A stretch of DNA of 25,512 bases from an uncultured Eubacteriales bacterium (lineage in GTDB: Bacteria; Bacillota; Clostridia; Oscillospirales; Acutalibacteraceae), in contig CAKUMQ010000037.1 of NCBI GenBank assembly GCA_934667845.1, positions 1 through 25,512 on the forward strand. The letters run 5' to 3'. The notes below the pieces were generated by a model, which was not told the origin of the DNA, did no database searches, and saw only the letters and a list, made by a program, of their open reading frames with translations. A program made the position numbers and the translations under genes. Shown here in pieces: positions 8,695 to 15,685 of the stretch (within the stretch, counting starts at the first letter, position 1; each line of letters starts with the position of its first letter).

Positions 8695-9672
8695 TTAAAA
8701 GCGCGCCCAGTCATCCTGCTGTTCGGATGATGCGGGCAGATCGTCAAGCATGCCGAGATTGCGCATCAGCTCCTGCGCGGCGTTGTATCCCATCTTTTTC
8801 TGGCGGTTGTTCATCGCCGCCACCTCAATGATGATGGCAAGGTTCCGTCCGGGTTTGACCGGAATGGTGAGCTGGGGCAGCTTGATCCCTAAAATATCCA
8901 TGTACTGGTCGTCAAGCCCCATCCGGTCGTATACCTTCTCGTTATCCCACTGCTCGAGCTGGATCACGAGGTCGATCTTCTCCGTCACCTTGACCGCGCC
9001 CATACCGAAGATGCGGCGGGCATTCACGATGCCGATGCCGCGCAGCTCGATAAAATGGCGGATGTTGTCCGGCGCAGACCCGACCAGCGTCTTAGCCGAT
9101 ACACGCCGGATCTCCACCGCGTCGTCCGCGATCAACCGGTGACCGCGCTTGATCAGCTCGATCGCCGTCTCGCTCTTGCCAACGCCGCTGTCGCCCATGA
9201 GCAGGATGCCCTCGCCGTAGACCTCGATCAGCACGCCGTGGCGCGTAATGCGGGGAGCAAGCTCCACGTTCAGATACGCGATCAGCACCGCCAGCAGACC
9301 GGAGGTGGAATCCGACGAGCGCAGCAGCATGACCTGGTATTTCTCACAAAGCGCGATCAGCTCATCCGATGCCGGCAGACTGCGCGTCAGAATGATGGCG
9401 GGCGGACGGCGGGAGATCAGCTCCTCCAGCCGCGTATGCCGAAGCTCCTCCGGCAGATCCTCCAAAAAGCCGCTCTCGCTCATACCGATGATCTGGATCC
9501 GGTCGCTCTTGAAATAGTCAAAATATCCCGCCAGCGCCAGGCCGGGGCGGTTGACCTCACTGCTGGTGATCTGGATCTGCGCGGGATCGCCGGCAGCCAG
9601 CACCGTCTCCAGCATCGCCTCCTTGATTACCTTTGACAGCGGCACCGAAAAATTCCTGTTCAAATGCACCAC
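8695..9672 (-). CDS. hprK: HPr kinase/phosphorylase
   Basis: Bifunctional enzyme that phosphorylates and dephosphorylates Ser46 of HPr, the switch for CcpA-dependent catabolite repression and PTS activity in Firmicutes. The 325-residue product has the conserved HGVLIEVYGEGILLMGDSGV run with Walker A GDSGVGKS (160-167), the LRGIGIVNARRIFG signature and the C-terminal PVKPGRNLAIIIEVAAMN loop. The reading frame has a TGA 15 nt upstream, so translation starts at one of two adjacent GTG codons (9672 or 9669). The ribosome binding site is weak (CAGG). It is the first gene of the minus-strand cluster. The next gene upstream is divergent. Confidence 0.96.
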   Translation of the reverse strand: MVHLNRNFSVPLSKVIKEAMLETVLAAGDPAQIQITSSEVNRPGLALAGYFDYFKSDRIQIIGMSESGFLEDLPEELRHTRLEELISRRPPAIILTRSLPASDELIALCEKYQVMLLRSSDSTSGLLAVLIAYLNVELAPRITRHGVLIEVYGEGILLMGDSGVGKSETAIELIKRGHRLIADDAVEIRRVSAKTLVGSAPDNIRHFIELRGIGIVNARRIFGMGAVKVTEKIDLVIQLEQWDNEKVYDRMGLDDQYMDILGIKLPQLTIPVKPGRNLAIIIEVAAMNNRQKKMGYNAAQELMRNLGMLDDLPASSEQQDDWARF

Positions 9673-9762
9673 ACCCTGTTTTCATCATATTGTCGGGCAT
9701 TGCCGCCTCCTCATTTCATCAGACCCTCTCACGCAGAAGAAGCGCAGCGCTATCCGCTCTCT

Positions 9763-9768
9763 ATTATA
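9763..9768 (-). promoter_or_regulatory. candidate -10 box for the hprK cluster
   Basis: A perfect TATAAT on the minus strand lies about 90 nt upstream of the hprK start, at the expected end of the divergent gap. The hexamer 17 nt further upstream (TTTTAT) is a poor -35, so the promoter is only likely. The rest of the gap, 9769-9982, is AT-rich with no gene visible. Confidence 0.4.
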
Positions 9769-9982
9769 TCGTATTTCTACAAAGGATAAAAGACCCAAAA
9801 CAGATTTTTTCGAAAAAAGTTTTTGTTTTTTCGCCTGCATTTCCGTGTATTACGGCCGGGCTTGCGATATATCGCATACATTGCATACATTTATCCATTA
9901 ACCTCGCTATAACGGCAGTATTCGCCCTCGTTGCTTGTGTATATTGCACAACTGTCAATGCGCAAAACTGTCAAATTACTGC

Positions 9983-10026
9983 TTGACATTTTCTTCCCGA
10001 TTGACTATAATGTGAATTGTATTCAC
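9983..10026 (+). promoter_or_regulatory. consensus SigA promoter with palindrome at the start site
   Basis: TTGACA (9983-9988), a 17-nt spacer and TATAAT (10006-10011) make a full consensus promoter 45 nt before the DUF6514-like reading frame. Immediately after the -10 is a perfect palindrome, GTGAAT-TGT-ATTCAC (10012-10026), which covers the predicted transcription start and is well placed for a repressor. TGTCAA at 9969-9974 is an inverted copy of the -35 box, and another TGTCAA lies at 9953-9958. No regulator was identified. Confidence 0.75.
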
Positions 10027-10070
10027 GAGGGAAAAGATGGATCTAAGACAAGATGAAGGGAGACGTGGAA

Positions 10071-10316
10071 ATGACCGAAACTGCAAAAACCAGATGGCAG
10101 AAAACCGCTGAACAGCCGGAAGGAGAGACGGCTCTGTGGTACGGGATCTGTTATCACAGTTCCGAACAGCGCGAAGTGCATTACCGCACACTGACGCCGG
10201 ACGCTTCGCTGATCGACGATTTTATTGATCAGTTAAACCGTGAAAAACCGGAAGAATGTCACATAGAGGATATTATCGAGGATTTTGTCACGGCTTTATA
10301 TCTTCCCAGGGTTTAG
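10071..10316 (+). CDS. small DUF6514-like protein
   Basis: An 81-residue protein of unknown function. It begins with a charged stretch, then a LWYGICYHS strand, and ends in LIDDFIDQLNREKPEECHIEDIIEDFVTALYL. That layout (YGI near the start, LNRE..P.H..D..EDF at the end) resembles the DUF6514 family of small Clostridia proteins. The ATG at 10071 is preferred to the one at 10053 because GGGAG lies 8 nt before it. It is a single-gene unit between a consensus promoter and a hairpin terminator at 10362. The family call is from memory of the motif and is moderate. Confidence 0.65.
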   Translation: MTETAKTRWQKTAEQPEGETALWYGICYHSSEQREVHYRTLTPDASLIDDFIDQLNREKPEECHIEDIIEDFVTALYLPRV

Positions 10317-10330
10317 CCTGTGATCGGGGC

Positions 10331-10359
10331 TTGCCTGCGGCAGGCAAATATGCTATACT
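10331..10359 (+). promoter_or_regulatory. promoter of mutY
   Basis: TTGCCT (10331-10336), a 17-nt spacer and TATACT (10354-10359) lie 36 nt upstream of the mutY ATG. The -35 element is the left arm of a perfect inverted repeat, TTGCCTG-CGG-CAGGCAA, which could be an operator or the remnant of a terminator stem. Confidence 0.6.
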
Positions 10360-10361
10360 TA

Positions 10362-10394
10362 TCCGGAGAGCATCTGCTCTCCGGAGGTTTTTTT
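10362..10394 (+). terminator. hairpin terminator that contains the mutY ribosome binding site
   Basis: A perfect 10-bp stem (TCCGGAGAGC/GCTCTCCGGA) with an ATCT loop is followed by GG and seven T. It fits an intrinsic terminator for the small gene ending at 10316. The 3' arm carries the CCGGAGG Shine-Dalgarno of mutY and the T tract is its spacer. A full-length hairpin would block mutY translation on read-through transcripts. Confidence 0.75.
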
Positions 10395-11465
10395 ATGATA
10401 TATATTTCCCTGCCGGTCGAGCGCCTGCTCGGCTGGTACCGGCAGCACGAGCGCCCCCTGCCCTGGCGCGACGAACCGACCCCCTATCGGGTCTGGATCT
10501 CGGAGACCATGCTCCAGCAGACGCGGATCGAAGCGGCACGAGGATATTTCACCCGGTTTGTGCAGGAATTGCCGGATATTTCCGCCCTCGCCGCCGTATC
10601 GGACGACCGCCTGATGAAGCTGTGGGAGGGGCTGGGCTACTACAGCCGTGCGCGCAACCTGAAAAAAGCGGCGCAGATCGTCATGCAGAGGTTCGGCGGC
10701 GAGCTGCCTGCCGACTATGACGCGCTCTCCTCTCTGCCCGGCATTGGGCCGTACACGGCAGGCGCCGTCGCCTCTATCGCCTTCGGACTGCCCTATCCCG
10801 CCGTGGACGGCAATGTGCTCCGGGTCGCCGCCCGGCTCTGCGACCATGCCGGGGATGTGCTCTCTCCCGCCGTGCGGCGGGAGCTGACCGAGCAGGTGCG
10901 GCTCTGGCTGCCGGAAACGGCGGCGGGCATGTTCAACCAGGCGATCATGGAGCTTGGCGAAACCGTCTGCCTGCCCCGCACCGCACCGCACTGCGATCTT
11001 TGCCCGCTGCGGGATTGCTGCCTCGGATATGCACACGGCACGGCGGAAACGCTTCCGGTGCGCTGTCCGCGCACGGCACGGCGGACGGAAAGGCTCACTG
11101 TCTTTGTCTGTCTGTCCGACGGACCGCAAAAGCGGGTTCTGCTGCATCGGCGGCAGAACACCGGCTTGCTCGCCGGGCTGTGGGAGCTGCCCAACCTCCC
11201 CGCCGACACCGCGCCCTCCCCCGAGGACTGGGCAGCACAGCAGGGACTGTCGGTATACAAGACCTTTCCCCTGCCCGCCGGACGGCACCTGTTCACCCAC
11301 GTGGAATGGCAGATGACCGGCTTTGCCCTGCTCTGCCGCGCGCCGGTTTTGACGGAAAACGGCGTCTGGGTCACAGAGGAACAGCTGAAAAGCGACTATG
11401 CACTGCCGTCGGCATTTCACACCTATTCCCGGGCGCTGCCCGCCTGGCTGCATCAAAACGGCTGA
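10395..11465 (+). CDS. mutY: A/G-specific adenine DNA glycosylase
   Basis: Base-excision repair enzyme that removes adenine opposite 8-oxoguanine. The 356-residue product has the catalytic Glu in WISETMLQQT (Glu37), the helix-hairpin-helix LPGIGPYTAGAV and the catalytic Asp in AVDGNVLRV. A four-cysteine iron-sulfur loop is present, CLPRTAPHCDLCPLRDCC; its first interval is seven residues against the usual six. A Nudix-like C-terminal domain (about 230-356) contains LLHRRQNTGLLAGLWELPN and would read 8-oxoG. The ATG at 10395 is chosen over upstream in-frame starts because CCGGAGG lies 7 nt before it and the protein then has the usual length. It heads a three-gene unit. Confidence 0.94.
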   Translation: MIYISLPVERLLGWYRQHERPLPWRDEPTPYRVWISETMLQQTRIEAARGYFTRFVQELPDISALAAVSDDRLMKLWEGLGYYSRARNLKKAAQIVMQRFGGELPADYDALSSLPGIGPYTAGAVASIAFGLPYPAVDGNVLRVAARLCDHAGDVLSPAVRRELTEQVRLWLPETAAGMFNQAIMELGETVCLPRTAPHCDLCPLRDCCLGYAHGTAETLPVRCPRTARRTERLTVFVCLSDGPQKRVLLHRRQNTGLLAGLWELPNLPADTAPSPEDWAAQQGLSVYKTFPLPAGRHLFTHVEWQMTGFALLCRAPVLTENGVWVTEEQLKSDYALPSAFHTYSRALPAWLHQNG

Positions 11466-11497
11466 ACGCCGTATTAGATTACGGGAGGAAATCAGAC

Positions 11498-11980
11498 ATG
11501 AAACGACAGGATTATCTCAGCTGGGATGAATACTTTATGGGCATTGCCCTTTTGTCTGCCCAGAGAAGCAAGGATCCGGGCACGCAGGTCGGCGCCTGCA
11601 TTGTCGGCGACGACAACCGCATTTTATCGGTCGGATACAACGGAATGCCGATCGGCTGCAACGACGACGATATGCCCTGGGACAGAGAGGGGGCAAGCGG
11701 GCTGGACACCAAATATCCCTTTGTCTGTCATGCGGAACTGAACGCCATTCTCAATTACACAGGCAGCAAGCTCAAGGGGGCGCGGGTCTATGTCTCCCTG
11801 TTTCCCTGCAACGAATGCGCCAAGGCGATCATTCAGGCGGGGATCCGCGAGATCATTTTTCTCTCGGACAAATATGCCGACAGCGAATCCGTGCGCGCGT
11901 CCAAGCGCCTGTTTGATCTGACCGGTGTCACCTACCGCGCGTATACGCCGAGCGGAAAATCGGTCACACTGGAGGTCTGA
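11498..11980 (+). CDS. dCMP deaminase family protein
   Basis: Zinc-dependent deoxycytidylate deaminase of 160 residues, converting dCMP to dUMP for dTMP synthesis. The family includes ComEB. Conserved features are the N-terminal SWDEYFMGIALLSAQRSKDP, the substrate-side VGYNGMPIGCNDD, the zinc/catalytic HAELNAI and the second zinc motif PCNECAKAII. The frame is open far upstream, inside mutY in another frame. The ATG at 11498 follows GGGAGGA and gives the normal family length. It begins 32 nt after mutY and ends 2 nt before the SDR gene, so the three are probably co-transcribed. Confidence 0.93.
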   Translation: MKRQDYLSWDEYFMGIALLSAQRSKDPGTQVGACIVGDDNRILSVGYNGMPIGCNDDDMPWDREGASGLDTKYPFVCHAELNAILNYTGSKLKGARVYVSLFPCNECAKAIIQAGIREIIFLSDKYADSESVRASKRLFDLTGVTYRAYTPSGKSVTLEV

Positions 11981-11982
11981 GC

Positions 11983-12720
11983 ATGCCGCAGACCGTTTTG
12001 ATCACCGGCGCCTCCCGCGGGATCGGCAGGGCGGCGGCGCGCGCCTTTGCCGGGGCGGGATACCGCGTGGGCATCGGCTGCTGCCGCCATCGCGAACAAG
12101 CCGACGTGCTGGCGGCAGAGCTGACCGCAGCGGGAACGGATGCCGCCGTGTTCTGCGCCGATGTCGCCGACCGCGCACAGGTTATGCGCATGGCAGAGGA
12201 CGTAAAAAAGCGACTCGGCACCCCGGATACGCTGGTCTGCTGCGCCGGTATCGCCGCGCAGCAGCTGTTTACGGATGTGACCGAGGAGGACTGGCGCCGG
12301 ATGCTCGGGGTCACACTGGACGGCGCGTTTCACTGCGTACAGGCATTTCTGCCGGATATGATCCGCCGCAAAGCGGGCAGCATCGTGCTGGTCTCCTCCA
12401 TTTGGGGGATGGTCGGCGCCTCCTGCGAGGTGGCCTATTCCACCGCAAAAGCCGGACTGATCGGCATGACCCGTGCGCTCGCCAAAGAACTGGGACCGTC
12501 CGGCATACGGGTCAACTGCGTGGCGCCCGGCGTGATCGACACCGACATGAATGCCACCCTCACGGCAGACACGATGCAGGAATTGGCCGAGGAGACCCCG
12601 CTCGGCCGGATCGGCACGCCGGAGGAGGCCGCCCGGGCGATCCTGTTTCTGGCGGGGGATGCCGCCTCGTTTGTCACCGGTCAGGTGCTCAGCCCCAACG
12701 GCGGACTGATCATCGGCTGA
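11983..12720 (+). CDS. SDR-family reductase (FabG / EF-P 5-aminopentanone reductase type)
   Basis: NAD(P)-dependent short-chain dehydrogenase of 245 residues. The cofactor motif TGASRGIG lies at 8-15. The active-site segment has VSS followed by YSTAK, and PGVIDTDMNA follows. The usual NNAG motif reads CCAG. The run KELGPSGIRVNCVAPGVIDT and LFTDVTEEDWRRM resembles Clostridia proteins annotated as YmfI-type EF-P 5-aminopentanone reductase. These are hard to tell from FabG, and no fatty-acid synthesis genes are nearby. The ATG at 11983 follows GGAGG and lies 2 nt after the dCMP deaminase stop. It is the last gene before a strong terminator. Confidence 0.85.
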   Translation: MPQTVLITGASRGIGRAAARAFAGAGYRVGIGCCRHREQADVLAAELTAAGTDAAVFCADVADRAQVMRMAEDVKKRLGTPDTLVCCAGIAAQQLFTDVTEEDWRRMLGVTLDGAFHCVQAFLPDMIRRKAGSIVLVSSIWGMVGASCEVAYSTAKAGLIGMTRALAKELGPSGIRVNCVAPGVIDTDMNATLTADTMQELAEETPLGRIGTPEEAARAILFLAGDAASFVTGQVLSPNGGLIIG

Positions 12721-12795
12721 GGCGGCGGCGGGCAAGCCATCCCCCGCCTGTCATATCCCCTTATCCGTAAAAACCGCATACCCGCATACAGCCGG

Positions 12796-12835
12796 ATTGG
12801 GGCAGCAGGAAATTTTCCCGCTGCCCCGATTTTTT
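12796..12835 (+). terminator. intrinsic terminator of the mutY unit
   Basis: A GGGGCAGC/GCTGCCCC stem, extended at its base by AT/AT pairs and at its top by a partial GGAAA/TTTCC pairing, is followed by six T. It lies about 75 nt after the SDR stop and just before the padR promoter. Confidence 0.85.
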
Positions 12836-12846
12836 GCAAAACTCTA

Positions 12847-12882
12847 TTGACAATCGCAAACTACTGAGTATAATACAGTAGT
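12847..12882 (+). promoter_or_regulatory. padR promoter with PadR-type operator
   Basis: TTGACA (12847-12852), a 16-nt spacer and TATAAT (12869-12874). A perfect inverted repeat ACTACTG-N9-CAGTAGT (12860-12882) encloses the -10 box. PadR-family repressors commonly bind such dyads overlapping their own promoter, so autoregulation is a reasonable inference. Confidence 0.8.
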
Positions 12883-12909
12883 GTAAAAACAATCCAGAGA
12901 GGAGAGACT

Positions 12910-13236
12910 ATGAATATACAATATAAAAAGGGCGTGCTGGAGCTGTGCGTGCTGTCGCTGCTGCACAAGCGCGATTGCTACGGCTATGAGATCTCCGATC
13001 ATCTCTCCCGGCACATCGACATCGCGGACGGAACGGTATACCCGCTCCTGCGGAAACTGAAGTCGGACGGGCTGCTGACCACCTACCTGCAGGAGGAGAG
13101 CGGCGGGCCGCCCCGCAAATACTATTCACTCACCGCGCTCGGGCGGGAAAGCTATCAGAATGAGCGGGCGGAATATCTGAAATTTGCCCGCTCGGTCAGA
13201 ATACTGCTGGAGGATGAACACCATGACGAAGCATGA
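12910..13236 (+). CDS. PadR-family transcriptional regulator
   Basis: A 108-residue winged-helix regulator of the short PadR class. The start KKGVLELCVLSLLHKRDCYGYEI, the wing region IADGTVYPLLRKLKSDGLL and the GGPPRKYYSLTALGRE segment are typical. Short PadR proteins dimerise through a C-terminal helix and repress the membrane-protein genes that follow them. The ATG has GGAGAG upstream. The downstream HAAS-type gene starts inside the last codons of this one, as in many padR-DUF1700 pairs. The operator at 12860-12882 is the likely target. The effector is unknown. Confidence 0.92.
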   Translation: MNIQYKKGVLELCVLSLLHKRDCYGYEISDHLSRHIDIADGTVYPLLRKLKSDGLLTTYLQEESGGPPRKYYSLTALGRESYQNERAEYLKFARSVRILLEDEHHDEA

Positions 13237-13945
13237 ATTTATGACACAGCTCACATCGGAGCTGCACAGACGGAACGTGGCGGATGCTGCCGATATCACA
13301 GAGGAATACGCGCAGCATTTCACCTTTAAGCTCGCCGACGGCTACACAGAGGAGGAGATCGCCGCACGGCTCGGCGATCCTGCGGCGCTGGCCGCCCAGT
13401 TTGAGAACGATTCGCCGACGGGAACAAGGCGATCACCGATTTTGACCTGGCTGTGGCTTTCGTTTGTCGATCTGTTTTTCGGCATTTTCGCCGTTTTGCT
13501 GATCTCCTTCGGCGTTGTTCTGATCGCCTGCGCGGCGGCATTCGGGCTGACCGGCGTATGCCTGATCGCCGACCTCGGCCGTCTCCCCCTCGTCTCCCTG
13601 CCGCCGATGCCCTATTGGTGCGGCGCCATACTCGGCTTTGCTCTGCTCGCCCTGTGCGTGCTGTCTGTAACGGGGTGCCTCTGGTACGCCGCGTTTTGCC
13701 GACAGATCCTCCGCTCCTTCGGGCGGTTTCATCAAAACGCGCTGGCACAAGGCTCCGGCCGTGCCGCTCTGCCCGCTCTGCCGCTTGCGCCGCAGCTTGC
13801 CGCAAAGAAAAAGCGGCATCTGCGCCAAACGGCACTGATCTCTCTGCTTTTGTTTGCCGTCTGCTTCGTCCTCGGCTATGCAGCCTGCAGCCTCTCTGCC
13901 GGATCGCCGGAATTCTGGCACACCCGGGGCTGGTTTCTGAATTGA
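13223..13945 (+). CDS. HAAS/DUF1700-like membrane protein
   Basis: A 240-residue protein with an N-terminal helical segment MTKHEFMTQLTSELHRRNVADAADITEEYAQHF and YTEEEIAARLGDPAALAAQFEN. This is the HAAS/DUF1700 pattern seen in membrane proteins paired with PadR regulators. About four hydrophobic segments follow (approximately 74-100, 100-117, 126-150 and 206-225). The ATG at 13223 is chosen because GGAGG lies 9 nt before it; an ATG at 13214 sits directly against that site. The gene overlaps padR by 14 bp, which implies coupling. It is presumed to be repressed by the PadR protein and to act at the membrane. Its substrate or partner is unknown. Confidence 0.75.
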   Translation: MTKHEFMTQLTSELHRRNVADAADITEEYAQHFTFKLADGYTEEEIAARLGDPAALAAQFENDSPTGTRRSPILTWLWLSFVDLFFGIFAVLLISFGVVLIACAAAFGLTGVCLIADLGRLPLVSLPPMPYWCGAILGFALLALCVLSVTGCLWYAAFCRQILRSFGRFHQNALAQGSGRAALPALPLAPQLAAKKKRHLRQTALISLLLFAVCFVLGYAACSLSAGSPEFWHTRGWFLN

Positions 13946-13957
13946 GGTGACTTCGCC

Positions 13958-14668
13958 TTGTACGGTCTGAATGCAGTCGCGCTTGTCTTTTTCGGCTGTA
14001 TCAATGTACCTGTCCACCGGGTCTGCGCATACCCTGAACCAAAGCGCCGAAAGACGGTCGCCGTATTATGTGCGGTATTTCTTTTTGCCAACCTGATCCG
14101 CTACGGGTTTGTATATCCCGTTCTCCTCAAAACGGTCGTTCTGCCCGTGGAATTTTCCACGGTCGCCTATTTTGCCGTGCCGATCATACTGTTGATCTCA
14201 AGAGAACGGCTGCACAGCTGGGCGGCGTACTCCGGACTGATGGCGGGCTTCTTCTACTATATGACAATGATCCTGGCAGGCGGACCGATCTATCACCGCT
14301 ATCCCCCCGAGGAGGTCTACCTTTCCCTGCTGTGCCACGGCGTCGTCTACTTCTGCGGCTGCGTAACGCTCAAAACCGAAGCGCTCTGTTCGGCTGACCG
14401 GGGAAAGCTGGCTGTCGGCGTCGCCCTGGTAGCGGTCAACGCCGCCGTTCTCCGCCCGTTTGTCTCCGAAAGCGGCGGTTATCTGATCTATATCCTGTTA
14501 GACGCCGCAGTTGTCCGGCAGCTGCTCCCGCAAAGTATATGGGCATTGGCTCTGCCGGTATATTATTGCGCCGTCTCCGCGCTTGTTCTGCTGACTATCC
14601 GCGGATTTTTCCGCACAAACCGAACACAATATCAAAGGCGCCTCCGGCTCTGCGTCGCAAAGGCATAA
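13958..14668 (+). CDS. predicted multi-pass membrane protein
   Basis: A 236-residue protein with about six or seven hydrophobic segments and no recognised catalytic motif. It starts at TTG (13958), supported by GAGGTGA with a 7-nt spacer that overlaps the stop of the preceding gene. No ATG upstream is in frame. The central GPIYHRYPPEEVYLSLLCHGVVYFCG segment is faintly like YwaF/TMEM164-type membrane proteins, but I would not assign it. It is the third gene of the padR operon. The gap 14669-14743 has a GC-rich imperfect hairpin but no convincing terminator. Confidence 0.7.
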   Translation: MYGLNAVALVFFGCINVPVHRVCAYPEPKRRKTVAVLCAVFLFANLIRYGFVYPVLLKTVVLPVEFSTVAYFAVPIILLISRERLHSWAAYSGLMAGFFYYMTMILAGGPIYHRYPPEEVYLSLLCHGVVYFCGCVTLKTEALCSADRGKLAVGVALVAVNAAVLRPFVSESGGYLIYILLDAAVVRQLLPQSIWALALPVYYCAVSALVLLTIRGFFRTNRTQYQRRLRLCVAKA

Positions 14669-14743
14669 AAGGCGGACGCGGGATGCCGCCGCGCCGGTTT
14701 ACGGCTGTATTTTTCCCTGTCGACGGGTTTCCCGCCGTTTCCC

Positions 14744-14772
14744 TTGGTTTTGCATAACGGATCCGCTATACT
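14744..14772 (+). promoter_or_regulatory. promoter of the transglutaminase-like gene
   Basis: TTGGTT (14744-14749), a 17-nt spacer and TATACT (14767-14772). Transcription would begin near 14779, leaving a leader of about 16 nt with GGGGGCG as ribosome binding site. This argues for the ATG at 14795. Confidence 0.6.
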
Positions 14773-14794
14773 GATGCGACAGGGGGCGAATCCG

Positions 14795-15595
14795 ATGACC
14801 GTTTGGCGTGTGCTTATTTTCTGTCTTATCACTGTTTTTTTGCTCTGCGGCACGACAGAGGGCTGCCCGTATCCGGCTAAGTCCCCCGCCGCTGATTGCC
14901 GGCTATCGGCGGTCGACGCGCAGATCGTAGCGGGCTGGGACAGCTTCTCCCCCGCCGTCAGCTTTGCGCCATCCCTTAAACTGACGCTTGAGGAGCTGGA
15001 CAGTACTGTGACCGCCTGCCGTAACGGCTGCCCCGACCGCTTCTGGGTCGGCAGCGATTACGCCTATACCTATGTCCTGCAGGACGGCATCGCCTGCATC
15101 ACGGAATACCGCCCGTCCTGCGGCGGGGACGGCGCCGCCTATCGCTTCGGTGCCGACGAACGGGACGCCTTTTTGCGGCGATGGCACACTGCTGTCGAAT
15201 CGCTGCTGACCGGTATCGGTCAATGCCGGTCAGCCGAAGCGCGCGAGCGGCTCCTCCACGACCGGCTGCTCGCCCGATGCCGGTATTCCGCTGACGGGCG
15301 TTTCTGCGCCACGGCTTACGGCGCCATCGTCGAGGGAAAAGCCAACTGCGAGGGCTACGCCCGTGCGCTTTTGTATCTGCTGCAGCGTGCCGGTATCCCC
15401 TGCCGCTATGTCGAGGGGCTGGGCGGCGGCAGGCCGCACGCCTGGGTTGCGGTGTATATAAACGGCAGCTGGCGGCACACCGATCCCTGCTGGAATGACA
15501 GCGGCAGCGTCCCCACCCACACCTATTTTAATCTCAGCGAGGCACAGATTCGATGGGATCACGAGCCGACAGGCGGCGAGCGATCCGTCGGTTAA
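14795..15595 (+). CDS. secreted transglutaminase-like (papain-fold) protein
   Basis: A 266-residue exported protein. The N-terminus MTVWRVLIFCLITVFLLCG is a signal peptide or membrane anchor; the Cys residues at 18 and 24 do not make a clear lipobox. The C-terminal half is a transglutaminase-like core with a complete triad: Cys185 in KANCEGYARALLYLL, His215 in PHAWVAVYINGSW and Asp230 in HTDPCWND. Such proteins act outside the membrane as proteases, amidases or crosslinking enzymes; which reaction applies cannot be told. The region at 55-135 has no recognised motif. The start is fixed by the promoter position and GGGGGCG. The gene stands alone, convergent with the next one. Confidence 0.85.
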   Translation: MTVWRVLIFCLITVFLLCGTTEGCPYPAKSPAADCRLSAVDAQIVAGWDSFSPAVSFAPSLKLTLEELDSTVTACRNGCPDRFWVGSDYAYTYVLQDGIACITEYRPSCGGDGAAYRFGADERDAFLRRWHTAVESLLTGIGQCRSAEARERLLHDRLLARCRYSADGRFCATAYGAIVEGKANCEGYARALLYLLQRAGIPCRYVEGLGGGRPHAWVAVYINGSWRHTDPCWNDSGSVPTHTYFNLSEAQIRWDHEPTGGERSVG

Positions 15596-15596
15596 C

Positions 15597-15637
15597 AAAA
15601 AAGACATGCCGACCCCATCTCACCGGATCGGCATGTC
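15597..15637 (-). terminator. intrinsic terminator of the acyltransferase-fold gene
   Basis: Read on the minus strand, a perfect 10-bp stem GACATGCCGA/TCGGCATGTC with a 15-nt loop is followed by six T. It lies about 50 nt after the stop of the minus-strand gene. On the plus strand no T run follows the stem, so it should work mainly for the minus strand. Confidence 0.75.
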
Positions 15638-15685
15638 CTGTTCGCCCCTGCCAAACGGTTCTGTCCGGCAGGCACTCACTCATTT

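Noticed and set aside
10359..11456. A 365-codon minus-strand frame opposite mutY
   Set aside because: MutY motifs on the plus strand are complete; the antisense frame is a GC-bias shadow.
15603..15637. Hairpin as terminator of the plus-strand transglutaminase-like gene
   Set aside because: No T run follows it on the plus strand, whereas six T follow on the minus strand, so it is assigned to the minus-strand gene. A weak bidirectional effect is possible.
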